NCBI GenBank assembly: GCA_014338405.1
Contig: JTDE01000245.1
Coordinates: 215,528 to 279,527, forward strand
DNA: 64,000 nucleotides
From: Paragonimus skrjabini miyazakii
Taxonomy: Eukaryota > Platyhelminthes > Trematoda > Plagiorchiida > Troglotrematidae
Reading direction: 5' to 3'
Shown: positions 13,015 through 25,800 of the stretch, in pieces
Position numbering within the stretch: the first letter of the stretch is position 1
How the letters are laid out: each line of letters begins with the position of its first letter
Made by a program: the position numbers and the translations under genes
The notes under the pieces: model-generated
What the model was told of the DNA's origin: nothing
The model's input: only the letters and a program-made list of their open reading frames with translations
Database searches by the model: none

Positions 13015-16000
13015 CTGGAAATGTTAAACGGTACAATGTGGTTATTCAATTCGTACAAATGGAAACAACGGCTTATGACAAATGAAGACTGAAATTACAT
13101 ATGAGTCAACACTAGACGGATAATGTTTGAATAATAGTAGATGGTATGTTCGAATGTGGAAAAATCAAGGTAATTTTGCTAGCTTTCTTCAAAATGTTTA
13201 TTTAATGCCCCACTTGTTGTTAGTCTATCCAAATTTGATACTTTTCTAACCTGTGGACCTACTGGGATGACAGCCACACATGGAGTTAAGTTGGATTCAT
13301 TTTACAGTTCAGAGAATCTCTTCGTTATGAGAACGGAATCGCTCGGACATTTTCTACCATTGGCGATGCATTATGTGTTCACCTTCTGAATATCTGACAG
13401 AAAACAAGATGAAGCACTCTATTGTGCCCAGTCGCAATGCCATGTTCACAATCACACTGTTGTTCATGAATGATTTCGGTAGCAACTCTGGGACTTTTTG
13501 TTAAAGTAACTGTAATTGGAGTTCTCTACAAAACGTCAGTTTGAGATTTAGACCACCAGTTCGAACGAGGTTTGAACCACTCTTATATATCGAAATTAGT
13601 TCATCTCCAGCTCCCAGTTTAAATCAGTCATAGTCATTATGGAGATCAGGGAAACATATGTGATAGATCTTTTCTCATGTGAAACTGACACCTCACGGTC
13701 GAGTTGGTTGTGGTCCAGGCTTTCGAGTGAATATAGGTTGACATTGTTTCCGGTAAACATTTTCTTGATTTTAATCTAATGACTATTTGTTTGAACCCAA
13801 TGAGGCATGGCTTAAGACTTGGCACTTTAGAATGTTTCACGTTGTTTAGGAAAACGTCCCTTTGGTTGGATTACCATGATTTGGTCTTGCTCCAGCTTTA
13901 CACTGTTTGTTACGATCAGGTTGGGAAGTTCAAAAGTATTTTGACATAGTTTAGTGTTCAACTTCACACCTCTGCCCTCATAAATGAGTTGATGAACTCA
14001 TTCGAATCATTAAGATTTGTTAGATTAAAAAATGTTCACAACACTCCTGTGCTCCTGACTATTTATCAGACAGTAAAAAAATGGCCTAGATCATAGGAAG
14101 GGCAAGTAACATAAAAGCATACGAACCTGAATTTATTCTCAGTAACGTTGAGGATTACGAGAGCATGAAGTAAAATAAGATCGAGCCAATTAGGGACCAG
14201 AAACAGATGTGTGACTCGGACATGACAATTATACATTACGCAAACGTACTTCAACAGTCAATGACTTTTTAGCATTGATTTAAGAAGTCTTACAACTCTA
14301 AAATTGTCCCGCTGATGAGGTTAATAGAAACCATGGACTAGCATCACGAGTGTATACACCAAGTCCTCACTTCGTTCTTTAATTATGGCATCGTCATGAC
14401 GGACTTAGGATGTGTTTTCCAGATTGGACATATCAAGACCTATAAGAGATTGATGCTTGCATTTCGGCAGATTTTATAATATTGCAGATTTGGTAGGTGG
14501 CTTCATATACAAAGATTTGTACTAATCGAGAAAAATACGTAAAATAGGATGCAATGGCTGAAGTAACATTCAATTCATCAAAATAGAGTTGCTTCTCATA
14601 TGTCGATTACGCATGGAAAACTGACGCAGTCCAAGCAATCTCTCTGAGTGAGAAAGTGGACGAAGCGGTAAAATACACTTTTCCTCATGTTCTACTCTCT
14701 CAGTCAGATCACTTCCATCCAGTAAGAATGATTGACAGGTTAGAGTAATCATCTGAAGGTGAGGGTGTGCCAGTGAGTTTAATATCACGATAAAGCCCTC
14801 TAACTGGATGACTCAAAACAATCGGGTTGGCTTCTCAAGGGTTGTGTTACCTTTCTCGGTTATTAAGACGTATTTAGAAATCAGACCGAGAACTTCCAAA
14901 ACGAATCTTCATAGGTCTTGCAAATGAACATTGATAGCTAGCAATTTACCTCTTAAAGCGTAATGCGCGTGTGACAATTGGCTAATGTTAAAGTCTTCCA
15001 GGTAATCCGCAAACCTTAGAAGTAAGGTACGATTGATGTCATTCTGGTGACATTTTATGAGCAGAACTGTATGATTTACCCTGTCAGAGTCTTGGGAAAT
15101 GTTCAAAAGGCTAACATTCACTTATTTAAATCTGTTATTCCCTGAACTCGTTGACTTGATAATGTTGAAGAAACTTCCAAATATCAGACTTCATGTTATG
15201 AGCTGAGCTTCGTAGCTCAAATGTTAAACAATAATTTTCACGTCTGAACATTTTGTTTTCGACGCTAGTTCGAGTCTAGCTGACGTTCGGTTTTTCGAAA
15301 CTCAGTATCACCCTCAAATAAAAATTTACACACCTGATAGTTGATAAATGAATTAGGAAGTATATCACTGTGGGGTCATTTGTGCATTCAGTGGAAACGT
15401 TATTTACAAGAGGTGCTTTAACAAAGATACTGATCATTAGTAATCACAGCTTCGATGACGTTATCTGGTTTCACCCACGGGCTTGTGTCTGGTAAGAAAC
15501 TCGGGATTTATTGGCAGTCGGTATCACAGTCATTTATTTCCACTAGCCCAGTGTGTTCGGATTATCTTGAATTATATTATAGATTAAGATGATGACAATT
15601 CTGTGTTGAGTAACTTAGATATATTCATTACTGCAGGTCAGTCGAGTGTTCTTATAGATGATACTTGTGTTCGATTCTTTCTAAGTAGTTACTAGAGACT
15701 ACACTAAAGAATTCAAGCAGTTACACAACGTACGCTTTTTCAGTCTTTTCCTCTTATCATTGACAGCTGTTCCCTTTCATCAGTTTCATAAATCTTAGAC
15801 AAGTTGCTTACCTAACGTTAAATGCCCGGTTTTCAATAATTATGTAAAGCAAACCAACCACTAGAACTGCAACAGCAAGTTGCTAGAATTCATGCAAGTA
15901 ACCTTCTAAGAACCATCAAAAGTTGTTATATCTAACTAATTCACTTCACGCTAACCATTGTCACAGTTCAGGAATGATCGTCCGCTGGAATATAAATCGA

Positions 16001-17398
16001 TGCTCTGAGTAGCCAATAAATTGTGTCATCACATGGTCACTAACCACAATAATAGGGGGCTTCATAAAAATTGTTTACTCACTCTTGTTTAAATAGATTC
16101 GTTATGTCCTTTACACATATTATTGTGTTCCTTTTTGCGTCACTTGTCACTACTGTTTTAATTGGTTTCACTCTTTAAACGTGAGGTGAGGGATAAGTAA
16201 CTAGCCAACACGGAACAATCAGACTAAGTTGAGTAGTTGGTTTGTACACTCGTTATTGCAATAGAACGTTAACCACGAGAAAACTCATCCAAAGAAGATA
16301 AGCTAGGGGTGGATAAAGTCACGAAGTGACTAATTACTAAGATGGTTACGAAGTGTGGAGATTCATATTCTTTCTCTGATTAAAGTTTGAAATTGTCATC
16401 TGTCCGACTAAAACCTCACAATTACTCAAACAGCTGGTTATAAACATTATCTGATACGATATGGTGCTTGTATCCAAAGCAAAACCCTTGTACTCTGTTC
16501 ATTATTGTTTCTTCGTGCTACTGGGTTTTTTTCGTACTTTTCCCAATAGTTCCAGTGAAAGGTAGCTTCAACAGTAGCTCGACATGAGTAGGTTACTGGC
16601 AGTTTCGAGTGACTTGGTGAGTGAGTATGTTTAACTTGATAAGACTTCATAATATTAACACAGTGGACAAAACTTGAAGAGATTTCGACATGACTTCCAG
16701 CAGTTTTATTCGTAGTCCGGTCGATCCGTTTTGAGAATTAAAAGGCGGGGTAACATGTTAACAGTTAAATGAGTCTCATTCCCAACCTCTACGAATATTA
16801 CAGAGAGCGGCGCACACCGGTAATGATGTGCATCGTATTCGTGTAACCCAAGAATTACTACCATGTAGATGCCATTTTCATCTGATTTTGCTGTTTCAAA
16901 AGCCAACGAATAGAACTTTCTGCCTCTTACGTGCAGAAGCAAAATAAACCCTTCCTCCCATAGTCTGTTTTATTTCGACCAGCCATGAATCCAACCACTT
17001 CTGCTGGTTTGACTGGTGATTGCTCCATGGAAACCGAGAGATGTATAATTGATAATATTTCAATGTGCCCTCTGTTTCTCAGAAAACTATACAGTAATTA
17101 TTAATCCAACTTGATTGTCGATTTTTTTACATTGCATAATGTTTACTGGCACATAGGGCACACTGGCACATTAGCAATTATAGAAAAAGGTAACTGAGTG
17201 TATCGTGATTTAAGCATTTTTCGCAACGATCACTCGTCAATTCAAACCATAATCGTTCAGAGTTACGTTAGTAACCTTGATCAGTGTACATGAAACAAAT
17301 GCATATCAAGTACAACAGTGTTTCGTCGACATAGATTACATGTCTGAATTAGGTGAACATACATACGCTACACAAAATTCGCATAATCCAAAACTTAC
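13015..17398 (-). other. CDKL intron A-B (4.4 kb)
   Basis: It contains a decayed copy of the second tRNA-derived SINE family (about 15150-15300, plus strand). It also contains three protein-like but unidentified minus-strand open segments (about 14570-14755, 14955-15120 and 16706-16942). The remainder shows nothing recognisable. Confidence 0.7.
15150..15300 (+). mobile_element. tRNA-derived SINE, second family, decayed copy
   Basis: The run gagcttcgtagctcaaatgt resembles the tRNA-like A-box region of the copies at 57.9-60.1 kb. Then tagttcgagtctagctgacg (box-B-like GTTCGAGTC at 15268-15276) sits at the right spacing. The D-loop is mutated. It is not a functional tRNA. Confidence 0.5.
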
Positions 17399-18015
17399 CT
17401 TCAGCATTCTGATCTCCCGCATAGCAATTTTTCTAATAACAGGGTCATCATCTGAAGAAGTGAATTGCTTTATGGCAACAAGTTGACCGGTCGTCACATC
17501 ACGACATTTGAACACCATTCCGTAGGCTCCCTCACCAATTTTACAGACCTTCTCGTATTTTTTGAACAAAAGACCATCTTGTCTGATGAGGGCAGTGGTT
17601 GAAAAAAGGGTACAAAATAACTCAGCATGTTTCTGCTTCTGATTTTGTCAGTCAATTGTTTGCAGTTTGAAAGCAAAAGCTAGGGACTTTCCAATAAGCA
17701 CACATGATAATTACTGGTGCTGCCACTAAACTAAACAATATGTTATTAGGATTGTACAACCAATTGACTGAATTGTTTTCTAACCACAGTCAATATGTTT
17801 ATGTGAGTTCAGCCTTAAGAAAGTCTGACTGACATTTTCCAATATTTGATAATGTGTACTTCAGTTGATTTCTCTCTTATATGATTGATTGGTCATAGAG
17901 AACTCGAAATCATCAACTTGGGAGACGGGAATTGAGTGAAGACACAATCGTTTCTCATCAATCACATGACATGCAAACTAACGGGGTTTCAGGTTGAACA
18001 GGATGAATTCAACAC
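17240..18015 (-). repeat. Parent segment of an inverted segmental duplication
   Basis: This segment covers about 280 bases of intron, CDKL exon A and about 430 bases upstream. It is matched in inverted orientation by 46230-46950. Shared upstream blocks include aagaaagtctgactgacatt (17820-17839) and tttctcatcaatcaca (about 17951). The upstream part probably contains the CDKL 5' region; no promoter element is recognised. Confidence 0.75.
17399..17582 (-). CDS. CDKL kinase exon A: glycine loop, VAIK lysine and helix C
   Basis: This is the first visible exon, 184 nt. It encodes KKYEKVCKIGEGAYGMV and FKCRDVTTGQLVAIKQF, then DDDPVIRKIAMREIRMLK. The glycine-rich loop, the ATP-anchoring lysine in VAIK and the glutamate of MREIRMLK are all present. 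The donor is AAG|gtaagt and the exon ends in phase 0. The 5' edge is placed at an acceptor with a strong pyrimidine tract (ccctcatcag, AG at 17584-17583). Reading upstream in frame reaches TGA with no ATG between, so 17569 (a TTG) is unlikely to be the true start. The nearby ATG at 17577 is out of frame. The duplicate copy near 46685 preserves the same acceptor and the same spacing, which argues against a base-call error. An upstream coding exon is therefore inferred. Confidence 0.9.
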
Positions 18016-18019
18016 ACTT

Positions 18020-21000
18020 GACGTTCAATCAATATTTACTAATCCACCGTTAGTAGAATTAAGTTACGTTTATCTGTCATTTTATCACAATGAATAAGGT
18101 TAAACTCAAACTGCCCAAAACAAACTCTTTTACCCTCCGTAGTCAATATATCAAATCACATCACATTAAGGGTGTGCGTGCTCATTGGGGACATAATGAT
18201 GTGTGTTTCGTTTTATTAGCCGTGATTTATGTGATGTCTGAAAATACATTAGAGACTACGTTGAAGTCAGCTACCCAGATGACATTCTTCCTTTGAGAGA
18301 CACACTAGTAAATGTAACGCAATTGTCTTTATTTCAATTAGCACGAATATCGTTGAAACATGTAAACATTAACACGAATTACTACTCGAATGTGCTCCTT
18401 ACCCCTTGGTTTGTTGACTCAGTGTTGCGTTTGACTTAACAGAATCATGAACGCTATGATTAGTATTTAACTATTAGAGGTGTTCATCTCTGCAGTAGAA
18501 ATGCATCCCGATTTAGGGTTAATTTTATCATTTCAGATACTTTTCTAAACAACTATTACTCAACTACATTCATCAAATGTCACAACAAAAATTCACACAT
18601 ACCATCAAACGTTGAGTTGCTCAAACAGAATTACAACTACTTACTGTAAGTGACGTCTGACCGAATTTTGGTTGACATCATTGAGGATACAAAACGTTCG
18701 AAAATCTCTCCTTGATGCTCTATTATACCAATATCTGCTTACTTTTCTTGTAATAACATACTTATACAGTAACTGTACTCCTCAGGACATAACTAAATTA
18801 ATATCTGCATATAGGAATAACTTGTGCTAAATCTTCATCATTATTTCTTCTACAAGTATGTTAGTCAGATCACTCCGGAATGGCTAGTTGAATATGCGAG
18901 GTAACCATAAAACATATTGTAAAAACGCGGGTGTGGGTTCAACTGACTTAAATCAGGCCTTCTTTCAAAGTGTTGATTTTGTGAACTGCCTTGATATGTT
19001 GGTGGGTCACGTATATTTACATACAATGGAGCAAGGTGAGACAGTCACCATCGATCATAACCGCTCAGCGTGTTCTGTAACTGTCTACTAACTGTGACGT
19101 TCTGTTTACCCTAGAGGATAGCGCAGAATCAAGTGATAGTTACTGTCCCAAATGAACTTCTCCAAATCGGAAAGTAATGTTACGGTAGATTAACACGTCG
19201 TTTACATTCGTCAATCCCAGAAATAAAACGTGTAGATGACCTACGACGGACAAATAATCGCAGTCAGAGAATGGACAAGCATACATTCATCATCAACAAC
19301 GCAACGACCTGACGGATCTCTTCACGAGCTGTTATCGAACTAAGTCACTAACTTGCAGCTTCTTTTATAGCAAAGCTAAATACTGATGAACAAACACGTT
19401 GGAATCAGGGTAGACAGTCAGTTTACTCGAGTTTGCCGAAATCGCACTTGGGTTAGTCGAATTGTTATGCCATAAGTAACATTCACGATTGGTTGCGCGT
19501 GATGCTCAAGTTGTTAGTTTGCTCAGAAGGCGATTTTTTATCCGTTTTGCCGATTTCAATCTTCAGCTGATCTTGAATCAAGAGGAAAATCGTGACTTTT
19601 TCAAAGCTGCTGAGCAAATTTTCGACTGTTAATTTTAATTGACAGACTATTTGATCATCATTATGATGACATTTTCAACATCTGGATAACTTTTTTGGAT
19701 GCCTCATTTTATACAGAGGTTTTTCGAGCTTCAGTCATCAACAGAAGGTCATCATTAGCGAATAGCTATTGGTACTAAGGAAACCTATAACTATCTCTGC
19801 AAAATGGTGAGGGGAAGGAGTTAATAACAAACAAATACAGTATATCGCAAGTTGGTTTGATCTTGCAGTGTTGTCTAACAAGCTATTCCGTTTTCGTGCA
19901 AGGAACGGTTCACTGTCGATTCATTTTTTGCGTCTCAATGATTATCTGAAGTTGCTCTCAAGGTAGCTTCCTGTAGTCCCCAACTCATTCTTCTCTTCTG
20001 ATGATCCATGTATGTCAGTCTAACCGTTGTTTCTTTCCTGTACTTGGATGACTATGCTTGCTAACAGTCAGTAGATAAACGTCCATTTATCTTACGCAGT
20101 ATAAGACATACAAATCTATGCCATGTGAATGTACACTGAATAAATATTGCTTGGTTTAACCGTTTCATTCCGCCTGATCAAACTAACCTCCAGTGTGAGC
20201 TTCAGTCACTTAGACGATTTGAAATTTATCCTTCAAAACAACCCGACAAATCAAATTACTACAGGTCCTTTTCAAGGATGTTGTTTCTCTCTCTCTATGT
20301 CTTAAGGGACCTGGAATTTTAACGCGTGCAATTGTGTCAATTCATCCTGTACGTGGACAAAGTTTATCTTAACCATCCTCACTTTGAATCAACTTTTTAT
20401 TTGTTATTATTATTATTATCATTAATAAATCATCCGCTGCTTCGGTGAAAGTCAATTTTTTTTACTTCTATGTTATCATTTATCTTTAGGGTTAACTAGC
20501 TGTTAGCTAGAATCACGGCTGAATATACATCGTCAGTAAACCGCAGCGATGCCATGACAGAAAACAAGGCGAGAGCTTTGTTGTCCTACACTCTTGTTAC
20601 TTCCATATTTTGTAAGATTCCCTTATTAGTGATGGTCTTAGCCTGTGTATCCGCCATTTGCTAAGCACAATAGCTTATGTGCAATGCTCAGACCACCCGA
20701 TTGTTCATCGGAGACAAACGATGAATGCTCTGTTATTTGCAATGTGGGTGACCCAGCGAACACAGTCCCTCCCTAAGATTGAAGGTGCGCACTTCAGTTC
20801 ACTTCCTAAGTAATGTTGTGATTAATCTTTACGTAAGTTCGGACGATGGGTTCCATGTAATGAACAAGAGACATGTTGCTTTATGTTAACATTTGTTTTT
20901 CGCAAACGTTAAAAGGTACGAATCCTATACAGCTGGTCAATAAAGACGCCAATTGAGTAGACACGCATACAAGCTTCACATATCTTGTGTAATCACGATT

Positions 21001-23240
21001 CGCTCAACCGGTTCACAGAATAAAACACCAGTCAGTAAGTTTGAATAAGCACTGCCTTCCTGAAGGTCAGTAATTTCGAGTTCCAACTGCTTAGCAGCCT
21101 CTCTATTACTAGTCTTCTGTTAATTTATCATGACGTTTTCGACAGCCAATGACGTAAGATTTCAGCCAGCAGGCTAGTCATTCTGAGATTATTGTATCCT
21201 CATTCGTTTCAACCAGTCACTGGGTGGAACAGGCGTCTGTCTGTTTACCCACATGAACCCTGTTCCTAACTGCTTTTCGCGATTATGTAGTATCTGTCCT
21301 TTGGAATTTTGAATAGAACGCTTAGATGTAACTAGCAACGTGCAGCAGGCAAATGTAGACTTTATTTAGCTTTGATGTCGTTCACCAAATGGTCTTCTTT
21401 AATGTGAGCAGCCATAAATATGAATTTTTTTTGGGGGGGGGGGCGTTTGAATTAGTTTATTCACCATGTTAAACTTTGTGCAGGCCTAAATTAATTCATT
21501 GTACTAGCTACTTACTCGTAAAATACTGTTAAACATTTATTGTTCTGCTTGCGGTATATCAGGTCTACAGCCACGCCTGGCATTAATTAACAAATTATTT
21601 TCAGCTAGAACCAGCTTTCCAAGTAGGTTTAATCACTGTAAGCGTACCGCATACCTTACAGTTAGACTCGCAAATCAGTCACTGGAATATTACATTCTAT
21701 TTTACACAGGTTTTTTATTATTTATACCTATGTGCTAGCAGGTTTGAATGGGATCCTTTAACTCTATATATAAATATATGTTCAGTGTTGTGGAGGTTTA
21801 TAATCACAAACAGACAGTTATGATCAAAAAAGGATTGATTCCGTAGTATCGAAAGCATCTAAATGTATAGAATGGGCGTTTGATGTACAGTACAGCTCTA
21901 AAGTTCGATCATGTGGGCTCAATTTTCGAAGAAATAGTTTTTATGAGTTCGACAAAACACGGAGTTTACGACACAGTTCAAACATGAATCTAAATGTTTC
22001 GTAGTTGCACCACCCATTCAATGGATGCAGGTAGGTCGTGTATATTTTCATTCCCGTTACCAATGACAACTGGTAATGGACATTTGTATCTGAACATCTG
22101 CCTCTGTCACTTTCCAATACTCTATTTGACCAGCCGAAATCTCGTACGATCAAATGAGCACGGTTATCTATGAAAACATGGAAACAAATAAACTGGCGAA
22201 TGAGTGAGTATATAATGAAGTTCTATTGATTTATTGTAATAAACAGAAAGAAGAGATTCTTGGAAAGACTACGCCCATATTTGCTCGTTCGATGATTATT
22301 AATCAGACTAGTTCTCGCGACGGTGAACGTCGGCTAAATTGACTTTTTTGTTTTCCGCTTAACCAAATGATTCCGAGAATGTCAGTTACAATTTAAAAGC
22401 AGCAATTAACAATATAACTTATTTAATTAATTAACAATTAATTAACCATTTAAAGGCAGTAATTACCAGGACTGAACAGGCACTGAAATCAGCTTTACTC
22501 GTTAGCCTAAATTGACGTTAGCGATTTAATTGTTGCCAGACTATTTAATGGCCAATGCGGGAAAAATGGGATTGAAGCAGTGTCTGCTTACTAACTTCAA
22601 ATCACCAAAGTACACCAACTTCCATGGACTTGATCACTTTTCACCTTTGAAAAAGAGAAACTGCAACTTTGAAAGAAAATATAAAAGTGAGTATATTGCA
22701 TCTTGTAGATTTTCCCTTCTTTTGGAATGTTTACGGTTCCTGGATTTTCAGTCCACAGTACTTATTCTTTTGTTCACTTCAAAAAGACGAGCCTCTGACG
22801 GAACCGACCAAAACTCGCATGATTTTAGAATCATTTTCAGCAACAGGGACAAAACTCAGCTTATGTTGCGAGGTTTTTCGAAACACATCAGACTCTCCCA
22901 TTTTAGACAAGTGTCCATGGCTGTTTTTATGGCATGTTTGTTTCTTTGAATATTTTGTTGTATTTTACAACTTAGTTCCGAAACAGTCAAGCTGTTGTCG
23001 GTAAAAAAATATATGCGGTTTCTCTGCGCTACACATCCCTCTAGCAGAATAACCAAGTGATTTGTTGATACAACATATTTCATTTGCATACATCTTGAAA
23101 GAATAACCGTGCAATTGGTCATTCGGGTGATAGAATGTACATTGTCTCTACCTGCTTAAAAATGTCTCAGCTGCAAACTCCATGTTTCACTGAGCTACAC
23201 TTTCTCCAGTCCGTGTCAAGCTAGATAACACCTGCGTTTT
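18020..23240. other. Upstream non-coding region, no gene recognised
   Basis: AT-rich. It contains an ATT microsatellite (about 20403-20420), a T8G11 run (21425-21443) and a palindromic TTAATTAA-rich patch (22420-22450). Open runs at 22530-23004 (plus) and 21941-22153 (minus) look only weakly protein-like. I recognise nothing in them. An upstream CDKL exon carrying the start codon could hide here. Confidence 0.6.
21425..21443. repeat. T8G11 homopolymer pair
   Basis: Eight T followed by eleven G. The G run is the longest in the window and is prone to sequencing length error. Confidence 0.95.
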
Positions 23241-23243
23241 GTT

Positions 23244-23560
23244 AACGCCAAGCTAATAATCAAGTGTTCACACTACTCACACTTAACCACAGCCGATCTT
23301 CAAAAAAACCGAATTGACAATCAAGTTGTCTCACTGTTTGTCCTGCTGAGCTACATCTGCTGAAAAACACAACATATTACCTGTATTAGTCCAGTCCCCT
23401 GTATTACGTTTGGCATAGTTTACACTTACAATATTTCATAGATCAAGGGAATAATCCAAGTGTCCCAGATTATAATAAAGTACTAATCCGCTTATCCAAG
23501 TTTTAGTCGGAAATAACTTCACTTGATTTCACCTGACCTGTCTAAATTATCACCTACTCG
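23244..23560 (+). repeat. Dispersed repeat, copy 1 of a near-identical direct pair
   Basis: From about 23270 to 23435 this differs from 28235-28405 at only a handful of bases. Shared runs include ccgatcttcaaaaaaaccga and gtattacgtttggcatagt. Both copies end with cacttgatttcacctgacct...cacctactcg. Copy 1 carries about 75 extra bases (roughly 23440-23513) that copy 2 lacks. No coding potential was seen. The element class is unknown. Confidence 0.85.
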
Positions 23561-25639
23561 TAAGCCAGAACTTAAAGCCACATGAATGAGGATAAAACTT
23601 CAGATATCTTTAGGTCACTGCCACTGTGCTAGAATGAAGAACAAGTGATTCCAGTAATCATCCGCTGCTTTGCGGTTTAGACTGTACCGGGGAATCAGAA
23701 GTTTGATGAGACACAAACAACAGAAGCTTGTGATACCATAGCTGGATATAGATTGATCAGATCACTGTCGGGTTTAGAGTAGAATCCATCTTTTCAAACA
23801 TCATCTTTCGGTTATAAACCCTGTGCTGTTTCTAGGATGGAATCAAACCAGACAATAGTTAAAATTATGGCCTGTGACCGGGCCTGAGCGTGATCTTCAT
23901 AGGGCCCTAAATCATTACAGGGACTCCAAGAAGCCAGATAAATACGGTGGTCCCCAAAGAAATAGCTATTCTTGAAGGAAGTACCTGGGAAAAATAACCC
24001 TGGAGTTAATTCATGTAAGCATGTCATTTTCTTCAGCTGAATTTCGCGGGAATTTGTATAGCCTACTGACGAAAAGCTGTTTGCCTTTTCGGCTGCGCAA
24101 ATTCGTGTTTCACAACCACAGCTCATATATTTCGAACTTGTCAACCCTGTAATCTGAAGAATTTTCCAATTAAATTACATCATAACTGAGTGAACTGAAA
24201 ATAGATAGGCGAAATAACTAAATTGCAAGTATCTCTGATAAAGTTGATAAATTCAATGCGTTTGATGACATCCATTGTTAATTGTGGTGCGCAGTTTCTC
24301 GGTGAGCTTATATCTGGACAGAAAATTTCCAATTCCAAATAAACCTACAACATCAGTGCACATACATCTCAGAGCTCGCACACATATCACCACTGTCTAG
24401 AGCCTAAGGACATCAGTGTATCATTAAACGACTAGTCGTTGCAGGAACTTTACTTGTCTATTCCATGTTACCTAGACCACTGATATTGTCGCACATTTTA
24501 TGGAATAAGTTATGATTCAACAGGATATTTGTTGTTAATAGAGAGATCACCTTAGGATATGTTTCATTTGACTTGCACCGTGAAATACGGACTATATCTA
24601 ACAAAAATAGCCAACTCTGGAGTAATTCACTGGCCCCACAAAATCAGGTTATCTGTTTGACTTACACAGAACATACATTTAGCATCCGGGTGTACTCAAT
24701 CTAGAACAACCTACCAAACTCGGTCGTAACTACATCATTGACCGTTGAATTCAATCGGATACATGATGTACATATTCTGGACAATAAACCAAGGATTCAC
24801 ACAAATTTGCCCTTCTGGATCAATGCGGCAAACTCTCGACCTCTCACTGTTTATGCCAGCGAACTGGTTACAGCGCTATATGTTGCAACGATTGTTGTAC
24901 GACTAAGAGGCAGCGGCTTTCTCTTCTGCACTCTTTCTGTCGCTGACCCCTTGAAACGGAATCAATCGTTCAACTTGTCCTTTATTCCTAACCCGTCCAA
25001 ATCAGATTCCGACTTAAACAGATGTTCTCAACTTCTTCTAATCCACAAATTCCATAGGAATTTTTTTGCTCATGGCTATCCATTTTATTCAGCTGCTAGA
25101 AGTATCAGCATTTGCGCAATAATTTTATTCACTCACTATTTTACACTAATTATATAAAACCAGAACTCACACAAACAACTCTGATATTGTGCTGTGGGCC
25201 AGTGCATTTGAGTGAAACACCCACGACGAACCCATATTCTGATGTATCTTTTGTTTACTGGCTATTAGTGGGAAAATTAAAAAGCTGTTCTTACATTTCG
25301 TCAAGCCAGATTTGTTCGGACAAAACACAACAGAACAAGCAGAAAGGGAACGCTGTCATCTGTTTGTGCCATCTCCTGCACCGAATGTGTCAGCCTGTAT
25401 CAGTATCATTTATGTTGTCCGGTTCCCAAACTGTAGCACACATCAACACAGGATAAGGTCGTTGAGCATCGAATCAGCAGTTCACACAACTGGATGATTC
25501 ACTCATCTTGGCACGTGTCTTTTAATTCAAGACTGCACTTGGCGCTAAGTTCTGCCGAAGTAGAAAATCTTGCTTCCATACTTTTATACGACTCGGGGCA
25601 TGGAGATTTCGGCTGATTTAGTGAAAATAATGTATCTTG

Positions 25640-25800
25640 AAAGACACTGTAAGGAACGCGATTAATATAACAACCACTGACAAGCTGTTTTAGGAGCAAA
25701 ACTCGAGTCCAGTGCATTTTTTTCGAAATAGACTGATTGGAACGCCTATCTGAATGAGAAGGCTGCAATAAAATGCAAGTGATATTCAACCTGAAACTCA
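25640..25800 (+). mobile_element. Hammerhead-SINE copy, 3' part
   Basis: It contains ccactgacaagctgttttag and gagcaaaactcgagtccagt (25671-25716), a hammerhead with G8 to A and G12 to A changes and a broken stem II. The family tail follows (ttcgaaatagactgattgg...gaatgagaaggctgcaataa). The tRNA-like head is not recognisable. Confidence 0.7.

Larger units (their letters stand above)
804..17582 (-). other. CDKL-family protein kinase gene, 5' half (four exons visible, 3' end off the window)
   Basis: Gene-level entry for four minus-strand exons at 17582-17399, 13014-12893, 10046-9974 and 894-804. Joined, they give about 155 codons with no stop and agreeing splice phases (0, 2, 0; the last exon ends in phase 1). 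All three introns begin GT and end AG. The product follows the CDKL order: glycine loop IGEGAYG, VAIK lysine, MREIRMLK with the helix-C glutamate, LKHPNLVNLIEVF, VFQY hinge, ITWQ, CIHRDIKPEN, then CDFGFAR. CDKL kinases are CMGC-group serine/threonine kinases, several linked to cilia. The HxxNCIHRD-like context favours the CDKL1/CDKL4 branch over CDKL2, 3 or 5. The activation loop, C-lobe and stop codon are not in the window. I searched bases 1-803 by eye for the expected ATRWYR exon and did not find it. The family call is firm; the subfamily call is tentative. Confidence 0.93.

Noticed and set aside
14309..14330. CTGATGAGG...GAAAC resembling a hammerhead core
   Set aside because: No stem II can form between the core halves and no stem I or GUC site is present.
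14570..15121. Two minus-strand protein-like runs inside the CDKL intron with fair splice sites
   Set aside because: Splicing them together gives an early stop, no family is recognised, and the CDKL frame does not need them.
16706..16942. 78-codon minus-strand frame (DENGIYMVVILGLHEYDAHH)
   Set aside because: Reads like protein, but has no start, splice site or recognised domain; it is between CDKL exons A and B and is not needed for the kinase.
19740..19780. Minus-strand LFANDDLLLMTEARK resembling an F/YADD reverse-transcriptase motif
   Set aside because: No other RT motif was found in order around it; a single short motif can arise by chance.
21010..21130. Minus-strand segment NREAAKQLELEITDLQEGSA, superficially prefoldin-like
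   Set aside because: Too short, a poor donor site and no neighbouring exon; the likeness is not reliable.
22669..23004. 111-codon plus-strand frame with a hint of an Ig-like strand (ATGTKLSLCCEVF)
   Set aside because: No tryptophan or second cysteine at the expected spacing; it overlaps another equally open frame.
23812..24144. Minus-strand 110-codon frame vaguely like a LINE endonuclease (GTSFKNSYFFGDHRIYLASW)
   Set aside because: The resemblance is limited to scattered residues; no catalytic GDFN or QIDH motif is visible.
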